In this document: piece after piece, positions 38,523 to 46,769 of the stretch
Layout: each line of letters starts with the position of its first letter
How positions within the stretch are numbered: the first letter of the stretch is position 1
Position numbers and translations under genes: made by a program
The notes under the pieces: model-generated
Database searches by the model: none
What the model was told of the DNA's origin: nothing
Seen by the model: only the letters and a program-made list of their open reading frames with translations
Origin: Polaribacter ponticola
GTDB lineage: Bacteria > Bacteroidota > Bacteroidia > Flavobacteriales > Flavobacteriaceae
Assembly (NCBI RefSeq): GCF_026191475.2
Contig: NZ_JAOSLC020000003.1
Location: 682,001 to 746,000, forward strand
Length of the DNA stretch: 64,000 nucleotides
Direction of reading: 5' to 3'

Positions 38523-38645
38523 ACAAAAAACATACATAACAATAAAAAAGCTTTAAAACCCCATTATCACTAATGTTAGAGAACTGTTAATTTTTTTTCA
38601 AAAAAACAAATGTTGTGGTATTGTATGGGTGTTTTACACCTATGT
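38523..38645 (-). promoter_or_regulatory. Putative glucan-responsive control region of the susC operon
   Basis: ACAAAAAACATACA (38523-38536) is 72 bases before the susC start, and TTGTATGGGT (38621-38630) runs into the palindrome GGTGT-TTT-ACACC (38628-38640). Both strings also occur before the gene at 17972. A TAGTTTTA-like sequence closer to susC may be the -7 box. The regulator next door is the obvious binding candidate. Confidence 0.6.
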
Positions 38646-38653
38646 TGTAGCAA

Positions 38654-41488
38654 CTATATTTCCAAAATATAACTTGTTAAGTTCTTATCGTGTAACAAGT
38701 TCATCTTTTTCCTTAACCTATACCTTTTTACCTCAACACTTCTTGGAGATATATTTAATAGTGGTGCTATTTCTTTTGAAGATAAGTTTAATCTAAGGTA
38801 AGCACATAATCTTAAATCGTTTGGAGTTAACTCTGGATGTTTAGATTTAATTTTCTTTAAGAATTTTTTATCAGCATTATTAAATGCTTCTTGAAACATT
38901 TTCCAATCATCTGTATTGTTTAGGTTTTTATCAATAATCTTAACAACATTAGCTAGACTTTGTTTTCCTCCTTCTGCTAATTCATTTTTAATGGAACTTA
39001 AGAACTCATTCTTTTTAATAATACTCATTGTAGATGTAGCTAATTCTCTATTTTTACTAGCAATATCGCTTCTTAACTTATCATTATTAAGTTTAATTAT
39101 TTTTTGCGAACTCTCTAATTCTTTTAATTCTAATTCCTTTTGCGCTTTTTCAAGTAACTTTTCTCTTTGATTTCTGTAATAATTTCGATGTAAAACATTT
39201 GTTACATAACCTAATATTAAAAAACCAAGGATATAAATAACCATCATAAAATTACTTATATACCATGGTTTAGCTATATTAAAAGAGTATTCAGCTATAT
39301 TACTGCTTAACTTATTATCCATGGTAGCTCTAACTTTAAAGGTGTACTCTCCAAAAGATAAATTTTTAAACAAAAGTGAGTTCGAATTCGAAAATTTACT
39401 CCATTTTTCATTCAATCCCTCCAATTGATATTGATACTTTACAGAAGAAGTACTATTATAATTGGGAACACTGTAAAAGAATTCTAAATTATTTTCATTA
39501 CTATTAAAAAAAGCATTGTCTAATAAACTCATCATTTTATGCTCACTGTCAAGAACATTATTATAAACCTTGTTTATATTTACTTTAAAATCATTTGGTT
39601 CCTTTAAATTATTTAAATCAACAACCAAATAACCATCTCTAGCACCAATAAGGTATTTTTCTTCACTTAAATACACTATATTTTCATAACCTGAAGCTCC
39701 TTTATGAACAGATCCTTTAATAGGAATTATTTCTAAATCTGGTTTATTACTTAACTTACCAGGAGTAAAAAAACGAATATCATCTTCAGTAAAAGACCAT
39801 AATTTATTATTAGTGTTATCAGAAAGTAGTTTTGCAGAAAGAAACTTTTCTGATGGTATTAATTTACTGTAAACGGTATCTATTTTAAAATCATTTATTT
39901 CTTCATTGTATTTGTAAACTCCTTTTTTACTAGAATAATAAATATCACCTTGATAATTAATTAAACTTGAATGAATTCCTTTTTCAATAGATTCATATTT
40001 ATGAATCTTTAAAACTTTAGTAAAATCTTTATCTACATCTAATTTAAAAACGCCTTTATATTCATGATTAACAAAAATTTCAGTTTCTCCTTTTAATACA
40101 AAGTATCTACTGGACGTTGAAAACCCTTTTATTTTATTTCTTACACTCCAAGTATTACCTTTTTTTGAAAACACTATTAAACCATGGTAATTTCCTTGTA
40201 TTAAGGTATTTTTATCTTTTTCAACCATTCCCCAAGCACCTCTAATATTGCTAATATTATTGGCTTTATCCTTATTTATAATAAAAGTTCCGGTATCATG
40301 CCCGCAAAATAAAACGTTATTTATTACTTGTAAATTCCAAACTTGACCTTGTGTGTTTTTAATAAACTTAAAAACATCTCCAGAATTATTTTTTCTATAA
40401 TATAAGCCCTGATTTGTACCTAAATACAAATAATCATTAAAAACAATTGATGCATAAATAGTTCCCCAAAAATTATTTTTCTCCACATAAAGACCAAATG
40501 GAGAAGAAAGGTTTATAGAATTAATACCGTTATCCAACCCTAACCATATGTTATTATCTATATCTTCAAAAGTACTTAAAACGGTGTTATTACTTAGCCC
40601 TAAACTTTGAGTTATCTGATAATTAAATTCACCTTTACTATTTAGAACAATTATACCATTTGAAATTGTACCAAGTAAAATATCGTTGTTTTTTAATTGT
40701 TTAGCACTGTAAACTGTTTTATTAGATAAAAATTCATCAGATGTTATTTTCCAAGGGTTTAAAATAGCATCTTCTAAAATATAAAAACCTGCTTTTTGTG
40801 TTAAAAACAACAATTTATTGTTCTTTTTAAATATTTCTACAATAATATTCTCTTTTAAAACTTTATCTTCAGAAATTAATTTTGGAACTCCATTTTCAAT
40901 CCTATAAACACCCTTATTATTTTCTTGAAAGTAAATTACACCATCAACTTTTGATAATTTATGAATTCTGTATTCTGCGTTTATAATTTTTATTTCATCT
41001 TTTTTTAAATTATATAGATAAATTCTTTCTAGTGATTTAAAAATCATCCAACCGTCTAACTCTTCAATTTCCCAGATTTGTTCATCTTCAAGCATTTTAA
41101 TTTTATTAGTATCTGCAATAGACACATATTTTAAAACACCAAATTCGTCTTTTTTCCAATATCCAAAATCCATGTAAAAACCTGTATAGACCTTATTATC
41201 AAAGTTTTTAACAGACCTCATAATCGATTCATTTGGAGTAGGATACAATTGCCAGCTAGAACCATTATACTCTAATAAACCTTCATTGTTAGCTACATAA
41301 ATAAATTTATTATTTCCTTGAGAAATAGCCCAATTTTGATTTTCTGCTCCGTAATCTTCTGTGGAAAAAATATTTATTGGAGGAACTTCTTGAGAAAAAC
41401 AAGAAACCGTAAATAAATAAATAAAAAAGAAACTGTAAAGTAAATTATTACGCATATACATGAATGTTTGGGTAACAATATAATGCAA
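38654..41488 (-). CDS. Membrane-spanning one-component regulator: propeller/Y_Y_Y sensor with LuxR-type HTH
   Basis: After a signal anchor (YSFFFIYLFTVSCFSQ) come two-component-regulator propeller repeats (YVANNEGLLEYNGSSWQLYP, NIWLGLDNGINSINL), then a Y_Y_Y domain (YQYQLEGLNEKWSKF; LSFGEYTFKVRA), one membrane helix at about 742-763, a coiled coil at about 770-815, and a C-terminal HTH at about 889-935 (LTPNDLRLCAYLRLNLSSKE, then SPRSVEVKRYRLRKKM). There is no histidine kinase or receiver domain. The signal probably passes straight through the membrane to the HTH. The start could also be the Met at 41461 or 41455. Likely activator of the adjacent locus. Confidence 0.9.
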   Translation of the reverse strand: MHYIVTQTFMYMRNNLLYSFFFIYLFTVSCFSQEVPPINIFSTEDYGAENQNWAISQGNNKFIYVANNEGLLEYNGSSWQLYPTPNESIMRSVKNFDNKVYTGFYMDFGYWKKDEFGVLKYVSIADTNKIKMLEDEQIWEIEELDGWMIFKSLERIYLYNLKKDEIKIINAEYRIHKLSKVDGVIYFQENNKGVYRIENGVPKLISEDKVLKENIIVEIFKKNNKLLFLTQKAGFYILEDAILNPWKITSDEFLSNKTVYSAKQLKNNDILLGTISNGIIVLNSKGEFNYQITQSLGLSNNTVLSTFEDIDNNIWLGLDNGINSINLSSPFGLYVEKNNFWGTIYASIVFNDYLYLGTNQGLYYRKNNSGDVFKFIKNTQGQVWNLQVINNVLFCGHDTGTFIINKDKANNISNIRGAWGMVEKDKNTLIQGNYHGLIVFSKKGNTWSVRNKIKGFSTSSRYFVLKGETEIFVNHEYKGVFKLDVDKDFTKVLKIHKYESIEKGIHSSLINYQGDIYYSSKKGVYKYNEEINDFKIDTVYSKLIPSEKFLSAKLLSDNTNNKLWSFTEDDIRFFTPGKLSNKPDLEIIPIKGSVHKGASGYENIVYLSEEKYLIGARDGYLVVDLNNLKEPNDFKVNINKVYNNVLDSEHKMMSLLDNAFFNSNENNLEFFYSVPNYNSTSSVKYQYQLEGLNEKWSKFSNSNSLLFKNLSFGEYTFKVRATMDNKLSSNIAEYSFNIAKPWYISNFMMVIYILGFLILGYVTNVLHRNYYRNQREKLLEKAQKELELKELESSQKIIKLNNDKLRSDIASKNRELATSTMSIIKKNEFLSSIKNELAEGGKQSLANVVKIIDKNLNNTDDWKMFQEAFNNADKKFLKKIKSKHPELTPNDLRLCAYLRLNLSSKEIAPLLNISPRSVEVKRYRLRKKMNLLHDKNLTSYILEI

Positions 41489-41689
41489 ATAACTTAAAAT
41501 TAGCTTATTAAAATATATTAGTATGGGAGTTTAATAGATAATACTTCTTCTACAAAAGAGATAATAACTTTACATTTAACATTTTAAATAAAAAAATAAA
41601 GCTTATAAATAAAAAATGTATTATTTAAAATAAATAGAAAAGTTAAATTCAAATACTAAAATTTATTAATAACTTACAAATAAAATAAA

Positions 41690-42823
41690 CTATAAAAGCT
41701 CTCTTAATTTAGCAACAGTAAAATCTATTTCTTCTATTGTAGTAAACTTCGAAAATGAAAATCGAATTGAAGTTTTATCAGCTTCTTTATCAAGTAAAAT
41801 TTCAGAAAGTACATGTGAACCTTTGTTACTTCCGCTCTGACATGCAGAACCTCCAGAAACAGCTACACCAAGCATATCTAAACTAAACAATAACATATCA
41901 TTATTCACAGGAAAACGCACACTTAAAATTGTATAACTACTTTTCTCTAAGTCTGAAGACACGCCATTAAACCTTATTCCATTAGATATTTTTTTTAATT
42001 CCGAAATAAAATACTGTTTAAGATTTATTAAATTCTCTTTATCAATTAATATATTATCTGAAGCAATTTCTAGTGCCTTTTCCATACCAAGAATAGAATG
42101 TACATTTTCTGTACTAGAACGCGCACCTCTTTCTTGATCTCCTCCATAAAACATAGGTAAGACACCAAAACCTTTCTTAAAATAAGCAAAACCTACTCCT
42201 TTTGGCCCATGAAATTTATGTGCACTTGCTGCAATAAAATCGATTTGAGTTTTCTTTAAATCTAAATTATAATGTCCTATTGCTTGTACAGTATCTGAAT
42301 GAAAAAGAGCATTATATTGTTTACATAAAACGACCACTTCGTTAACATTTAAAATATTACCTATTTCGTTATTAATAAACATTAAGCTAACTAAAGTTTT
42401 AGCTTCGTTTTTAGATAATAGAAATTCTAAATGCTTAAAATCTATATCGCCAAATTCATTAACTTTAACATATTCTACATCAATATTATACATTTTTTTT
42501 AAAAACTCACAAGTATGAAGAATCGCATGATGTTCTATTTTTGAAGTAATAATTCTTCGAACACCTAAATTTAAAACGGCGTTATTTAAAACTAAATTAT
42601 CTGCTTCTGTACCTCCAGCAGTAAAAACAATTTCGCTAGCTGTAACATTAAAATGTTTAGCTATATTTTTTCTTGCAGTTTCAACAGCTGTTTTTGCTTT
42701 CCTACCAATTTGATGTATTGAAGATGGATTACCAAAGTTTTCTTGCATTGATAAATTCATTAATTCTAAAACATCAAAATCAATTTTGGTAGTTGCAGCG
42801 TTGTCTAAATATATAGCTTTCAT
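41690..42823 (-). CDS. Cysteine desulfurase, NifS/IscS-like
   Basis: ATG at 42823 starts MKAIYLDNAATTK, the family's usual beginning; the frame extends to a TTG upstream, which I reject. The PLP-binding Lys203 is in SAHKFHGPKG, His near 99 in KIEHHA, and the persulfide Cys328 in SGGSACQSGS. The enzyme takes sulfur from cysteine for Fe-S clusters or thiolated RNA. 377 residues is normal. It lies directly after the Smr-domain gene; a -7 box overlaps the junction. Confidence 0.92.
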   Translation of the reverse strand: MKAIYLDNAATTKIDFDVLELMNLSMQENFGNPSSIHQIGRKAKTAVETARKNIAKHFNVTASEIVFTAGGTEADNLVLNNAVLNLGVRRIITSKIEHHAILHTCEFLKKMYNIDVEYVKVNEFGDIDFKHLEFLLSKNEAKTLVSLMFINNEIGNILNVNEVVVLCKQYNALFHSDTVQAIGHYNLDLKKTQIDFIAASAHKFHGPKGVGFAYFKKGFGVLPMFYGGDQERGARSSTENVHSILGMEKALEIASDNILIDKENLINLKQYFISELKKISNGIRFNGVSSDLEKSSYTILSVRFPVNNDMLLFSLDMLGVAVSGGSACQSGSNKGSHVLSEILLDKEADKTSIRFSFSKFTTIEEIDFTVAKLRELL

Positions 42824-42827
42824 ATAG

Positions 42828-42835
42828 CAAAAATA
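42828..42835 (-). promoter_or_regulatory. -7 box close to the cysteine desulfurase start
   Basis: TATTTTTG matches TAnnTTTG exactly and ends only 4 bases before the ATG, so a transcript from here would be leaderless. I see no clear -33 element at the right distance. It may be chance in AT-rich DNA. Confidence 0.35.
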
Positions 42836-42838
42836 CAA

Positions 42839-43383
42839 CTAATTAGAGTTCTGATAAACATAAACTTCAGTTGCTCCTAACCCGTATTTCTTATATGAAG
42901 CGTCATAATACTTTACTGAGTATTTATTTAATAAACTTTGTAATTCAGATTTTAAAACCCCTTCGCCTACTCCATGAATAAAAACTATTTTAGGTATCTT
43001 TTTACTTATTGCATAATCTACTTTTCTCTTTGCAGTATCTAATTGAATATTCAACATATCGTAATTATCTAACCCTTTTACAGACTTAACTAATTTATTT
43101 ATATGTAAATCCACTTCTAGTATTATTTCGTTTTTTTCTTTTTTAAAAAGACTTTTTTAGATTTATTTAAATTTGTTTTCTCTTTTAATAACGGGTTATT
43201 AATATCGGAAAACTTCGTTAGTTCATGCTGTTCTTTCTCAATTTTAACTAATTCTGAAGCTGTAAAATTAAAAATCATTCCGTCTAATGTTTCAACAGAA
43301 ATTAAGTTGTCTTTAATATTGACAACAACTCCTTTTAAAACATCATCTAAAACAGCAACTTTATCACCAATTTCTAAACGCAT
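42839..43383 (-). pseudogene. Smr-domain protein split by a one-base deletion
   Basis: The upstream part (from 43383) reads MRLEIGDKVAVLDD and VSVETLDGMIFNF-like beta-strands, as in DUF2027 proteins, and ends in a Lys-rich stretch. The downstream part reads VDLHINKLVKSVKGLDNYDM with IVFIHGVGEGVLKSEL, the Smr motifs (D-x-H and H-G-x-G). One more base in the seven-T run at 43131-43137 (A7 on the coding strand) joins them as KNEIILEVDLHI. Smr domains bind or cut branched DNA or RNA. The separated Smr part could start at a GTG (43114). Confidence 0.88.
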
Positions 43384-43443
43384 TCTTAACTTTTTAATAA
43401 TTTACAAAAGTACTTTAATTAGTTAACTTGCAAAAAAACTCAA

Positions 43444-44076
43444 ATGCTTAAAACTCCAACTATTACAACAAAAAAATTTTTTGAACATGTTTGTAAAAAC
43501 TCATTTATTAATAATGAAAGAAAAAGCATCTTGCTTAAAGTTTCTAAAGCCATAATAAATGAATTAAGAAAAAATGGAGTTGTAAATATTAATTTTATTT
43601 GTACTAATAACTCTAGAAGAAGCCAGTTTGGACAGATTTGGAGTTATTTTATTGCAGAATATTATAATTTAAATATTAATTCTTTTTCTGGAGGGATAGA
43701 TGTTACTGCTTTGCATAGAAATACAATTAAAACTTTACAAAAAGCGGGATTTACCTTTCAATTAACAGATTTTTCGCATCAAAACCCAAAATACCAAATC
43801 ACTTTTGAGGGTAGTAAAGAATCTATTATTGGTTTTTCTAAATTATACTACAACCCAATTAATAACGAGCCTTTTATAGCCATAACTACGAGCAATAGCG
43901 CTAATAAAAATTGTCCTTTAATACCTAAAGCAAACTATAGGTTTCATTTACCATTTATAGATCCTAAGAGTTCTGATAGAACAAAACTTCAAAAAGAAAC
44001 GTATTTAAATACAAGTAAACAAATAGCAGCTGAAATTAATTTTATCTTTTTTGAAGTTAAAAAGATGCTTTTTTAA
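43444..44076 (+). CDS. Low-molecular-weight protein-tyrosine-phosphatase-like protein
   Basis: The motif INFICTNNSRRSQ fits the C-x5-R-S phosphate loop of LMW phosphatases and arsenate reductases. A conserved ITTSNSANKNCP region and an Asp in LPFIDPKSSDRTK follow. 210 residues is longer than classic LMW-PTPs but normal for this flavobacterial group. Whether it acts on phosphotyrosine or arsenate is unknown. Its stop overlaps the convergent PPK2 gene by 4 bases. Confidence 0.75.
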   Translation: MLKTPTITTKKFFEHVCKNSFINNERKSILLKVSKAIINELRKNGVVNINFICTNNSRRSQFGQIWSYFIAEYYNLNINSFSGGIDVTALHRNTIKTLQKAGFTFQLTDFSHQNPKYQITFEGSKESIIGFSKLYYNPINNEPFIAITTSNSANKNCPLIPKANYRFHLPFIDPKSSDRTKLQKETYLNTSKQIAAEINFIFFEVKKMLF

Positions 44077-44858
44077 ATTTCTAAGCTTTTATCGTAAGGT
44101 ATACTTTTTAAAATATGATTGATTACATTAATTCTAGCTTCAGTTTTTCTATTTGCTCTTATAATTTTCCACGGAGAATTTTCCTTATGAGTTCTATCGA
44201 ACATCGCTTTCTTGTAAACTGTGTATTGATCCCATAAGGCTTGTGCCTTTTCATCTAGTTTTGTCATCTTCCATTGCTTTAATGGATCACTTTTAATATC
44301 TGCAAATCTTTTGGCTTGTTCTTTCTTTGAAATTGACATATAAATTTTAACCAAATGAATTCCAGACTCTAGAATCATTCTTTCAAAGTCATTTACTTGG
44401 TTCATAAAAATCTCGTACTCTTCTTGAGTACAAAAACCATTTACAGGTTCTACGACTGCTCTATTATACCAGCTTCTATCAAAAAAAACCATTTCTCCTG
44501 CTTTAGGAAATTGCTCTACATACCTTTGAAAATACCATTGTGATCTTTCATCTTCGTTAGGCTTAGGCAATGCAACAATTCTCATATGCCTTGGATTAAT
44601 TCTCTCTGTAACTCTTCTTATTGCACCTCCTTTTCCTGCAGCATCTCTACCTTGAAAAACTACAATTATACGTTCGTCATTATTAATAGCCCAAGTTTGT
44701 AATCTAATTAACTCAATTTGTAACTTCTCTAGTTTTTTTTCATAATCTACAAATCTTAATGCTCTCTCAATATTTAAAGGTTCTTTAGACAACAAAGCCA
44801 ACATCCCTTTTTTAGAGTTCAATTTTTTTACTTCAGATTCTGTTAATTTTTTCTCCAT
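44073..44858 (-). CDS. ppk2: Polyphosphate kinase 2 family protein, copy 1
   Basis: Walker A VVFQGRDAAGKGGAIRR, the lid and base-binding segments IVALPKPNEDERSQWYFQRY, Walker B EMVFFDRSWYNRAVVEPV, and MSISKKEQAKRF. PPK2 enzymes use polyphosphate to phosphorylate nucleotides (NDP or NMP), or run in reverse. The single-domain length of 261 is standard. It follows the second PPK2 by 3 bases, so they are one operon. Confidence 0.93.
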   Translation of the reverse strand: MEKKLTESEVKKLNSKKGMLALLSKEPLNIERALRFVDYEKKLEKLQIELIRLQTWAINNDERIIVVFQGRDAAGKGGAIRRVTERINPRHMRIVALPKPNEDERSQWYFQRYVEQFPKAGEMVFFDRSWYNRAVVEPVNGFCTQEEYEIFMNQVNDFERMILESGIHLVKIYMSISKKEQAKRFADIKSDPLKQWKMTKLDEKAQALWDQYTVYKKAMFDRTHKENSPWKIIRANRKTEARINVINHILKSIPYDKSLEI

Positions 44859-44861
44859 TAC

Positions 44862-45722
44862 TTAATCTATTTCATTATTAATTGAACGATAATAACGCAT
44901 TACAATATTTGGATCTGGGTTTAAAATTGTACCAGCTTCAGATTTACCCTCATAATCGAACTGAGATAAAACATGCCTTATAGCTTCTAATCTTGCAATT
45001 TTCTTATTATTAGTTTTTACAATCATCCATGGACTGTAAGTTGTATGAGTTTTAGAATACATTTCTGACTTATAGTGCGTGTATTTATCCCATAAATTCT
45101 GACCTTGCCTATCAACCGGACTAAATTTCCATCTTTTTAAAGGGTCTTCATTTCTACCCTCAAACCGTTTTAACTGCTCTTCTTTTGTTATTGATAACCA
45201 AAACTTAATAATTATTACACCATCTTCATACATCATATGTTCAAACTCTGGTACTTGAAGTAAAAAATCTTTATATTGTCTATCAGAACAAAAACCCATT
45301 ACTGGCTCTACAACTGCTCTATTATACCAACTTCTATCAAAAAAAACTATTTCTCCAGGATTAGGTAACTCCTTAATATATCTTTGAAAATACCACTGAC
45401 CTTTCTCTACATCTGTTGGTTTATTTAAAGCCACCAATCTACTAGATCTCGGATTTAAATGCTCCATAAACCTACGAATATTACCTCCTTTACCAGCTGC
45501 GTCTCTACCCTCAAAAATTATAGCAACTCTTTTCTTTTGGCTAGAAACATAACGCTGTAATTTAACCAACTCTATTTGCAACAAACGTAGTTCATTATTA
45601 TACGACAGAGTTCTTTTTACTTTATTATATGAAATGTTTTTTTTATCTAATAAAGAGCGTAAATCTTGATTGCTTGTTAAGCTTTCAAAATCTTCTGCAG
45701 TTATTGTTACTTTTTTATTCAT
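44862..45722 (-). CDS. ppk2: Polyphosphate kinase 2 family protein, copy 2
   Basis: Walker A AIIFEGRDAAGKGGNIRR, LNKPTDVEKGQWYFQRY, Walker B EIVFFDRSWYNRAVVEPVMG and LSITKEEQLKRFEGR. It differs clearly from copy 1, with an added C-terminal stretch (TILNPDPNIVMRYYRS), so the pair is an old duplication or two subclasses with different substrates (for instance NDP against NMP). It leads the two-gene operon and is divergent from the LpxR-like gene. Confidence 0.93.
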   Translation of the reverse strand: MNKKVTITAEDFESLTSNQDLRSLLDKKNISYNKVKRTLSYNNELRLLQIELVKLQRYVSSQKKRVAIIFEGRDAAGKGGNIRRFMEHLNPRSSRLVALNKPTDVEKGQWYFQRYIKELPNPGEIVFFDRSWYNRAVVEPVMGFCSDRQYKDFLLQVPEFEHMMYEDGVIIIKFWLSITKEEQLKRFEGRNEDPLKRWKFSPVDRQGQNLWDKYTHYKSEMYSKTHTTYSPWMIVKTNNKKIARLEAIRHVLSQFDYEGKSEAGTILNPDPNIVMRYYRSINNEID

Positions 45723-45801
45723 AGAGGTAATTTAATTTGACTAAAATAAAACCTTTTTCTGATAAATCTTAGAAAAAAATACCATTTTAAATTAGTTCAT
45801 T

Positions 45802-45809
45802 TATATTTG
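45802..45809 (+). promoter_or_regulatory. -7 box close to the LpxR-like gene start
   Basis: TATATTTG fits TAnnTTTG and ends 6 bases before the ATG at 45816, implying a very short or absent leader. No clear -33 TTG is visible about 20 bases upstream. Confidence 0.4.
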
Positions 45810-45815
45810 TTAATT

Positions 45816-46769
45816 ATGAAATATAAATTCTTCTTTTTTCTTTTATTTATTAGTGTTCACCTCACTTCACAAGAAAAATACTCTAAAGAAATTAGCTTTA
45901 AAAACGATAACGACTTATATGTTTCTACATTTAAAGATAGCTATTACACAAATGGAATGTTTTTAAGTTATAAATATATTTCAAAATTCAAAAGTAAAAA
46001 TCAAGAAAAAAAGATATTAGAATGGAAAATTGGTCACGAAATGTTTACTCCATATAAATCTATTGTACAAAGTATAGTTGAGCACGATAGACCTTTTGCT
46101 GGTTATTTATTTGGTAGTTTTGGAATTAATCGAGTTTATGAAAACAATACTACGTTAAAAACAGCGATACAAATTGGTGTTATTGGCCCTAATTCATTTA
46201 GTGAGGAATTACAAGATTTTATTCATGATATTTATGGTTTCAAAAAAGCTGTTGGATGGAAACATCAAATAAGAAACGCATTTGGGCTAAATTTTAATGC
46301 AAATTATAATAAATACATTACTAAAATTAGTTCTAATTATTTTGATACTCATTGGGTAAATCAAACTAAATTAGGTACAATTTACACAAACATTTCTTCT
46401 GGTTTTTATACTAGAATAGGATTTAAACCGCTTCAAAAAATTATTAACACTATAGCATTTAACACAAATTTAAACAACAAAAACACTAACGGTGTAAGAG
46501 AAATTGAAAACTTTATGTACCTAAAACCAACTTTAACCTATGCTATTTATGACGCCACTTTACAAGGAAGTTTTTTAAACACAACTAGCGAGGTTACTAA
46601 AGAATTAAATCCAATTATTTTTGCTTTAGAAGTTGGTTTAAAATTTACGGCAAACAGATTTAATTTTGGCTACACATATAATTACAACACAAACAAGACT
46701 GATAATTTAAGATTTAGAAATGGTCATAAATATGGAACAATAATAATTAATTATTTAATTAGTGATTAA
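45816..46769 (+). CDS. LpxR-like (DUF2219) outer-membrane protein, possible lipid A deacylase
   Basis: A signal peptide (MKYKFFFFLLFISVHLTSQ) is followed by the DUF2219 pattern NDNDLYVSTFKDSYYTNGMF, EMFTPYKS, DRPFAGYLFGSFG and GPNSFSEELQDFIHDIYG, then barrel strands and a terminal strand with YGTIIINYL. LpxR removes the 3'-acyloxyacyl chain of lipid A in the outer membrane. Activity here is inferred from family only. The frame upstream of 45816 offers only a TTG. The 3' end overlaps the convergent helicase gene by 11 bases. Confidence 0.85.
   Translation: MKYKFFFFLLFISVHLTSQEKYSKEISFKNDNDLYVSTFKDSYYTNGMFLSYKYISKFKSKNQEKKILEWKIGHEMFTPYKSIVQSIVEHDRPFAGYLFGSFGINRVYENNTTLKTAIQIGVIGPNSFSEELQDFIHDIYGFKKAVGWKHQIRNAFGLNFNANYNKYITKISSNYFDTHWVNQTKLGTIYTNISSGFYTRIGFKPLQKIINTIAFNTNLNNKNTNGVREIENFMYLKPTLTYAIYDATLQGSFLNTTSEVTKELNPIIFALEVGLKFTANRFNFGYTYNYNTNKTDNLRFRNGHKYGTIIINYLISD

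Noticed and set aside
42839-43383. Programmed frameshifting in the Smr gene
   Set aside because: No slippery heptamer plus pseudoknot pattern specific to it; the same A7/T7 lesion recurs in many unrelated genes, so a general cause is likelier.
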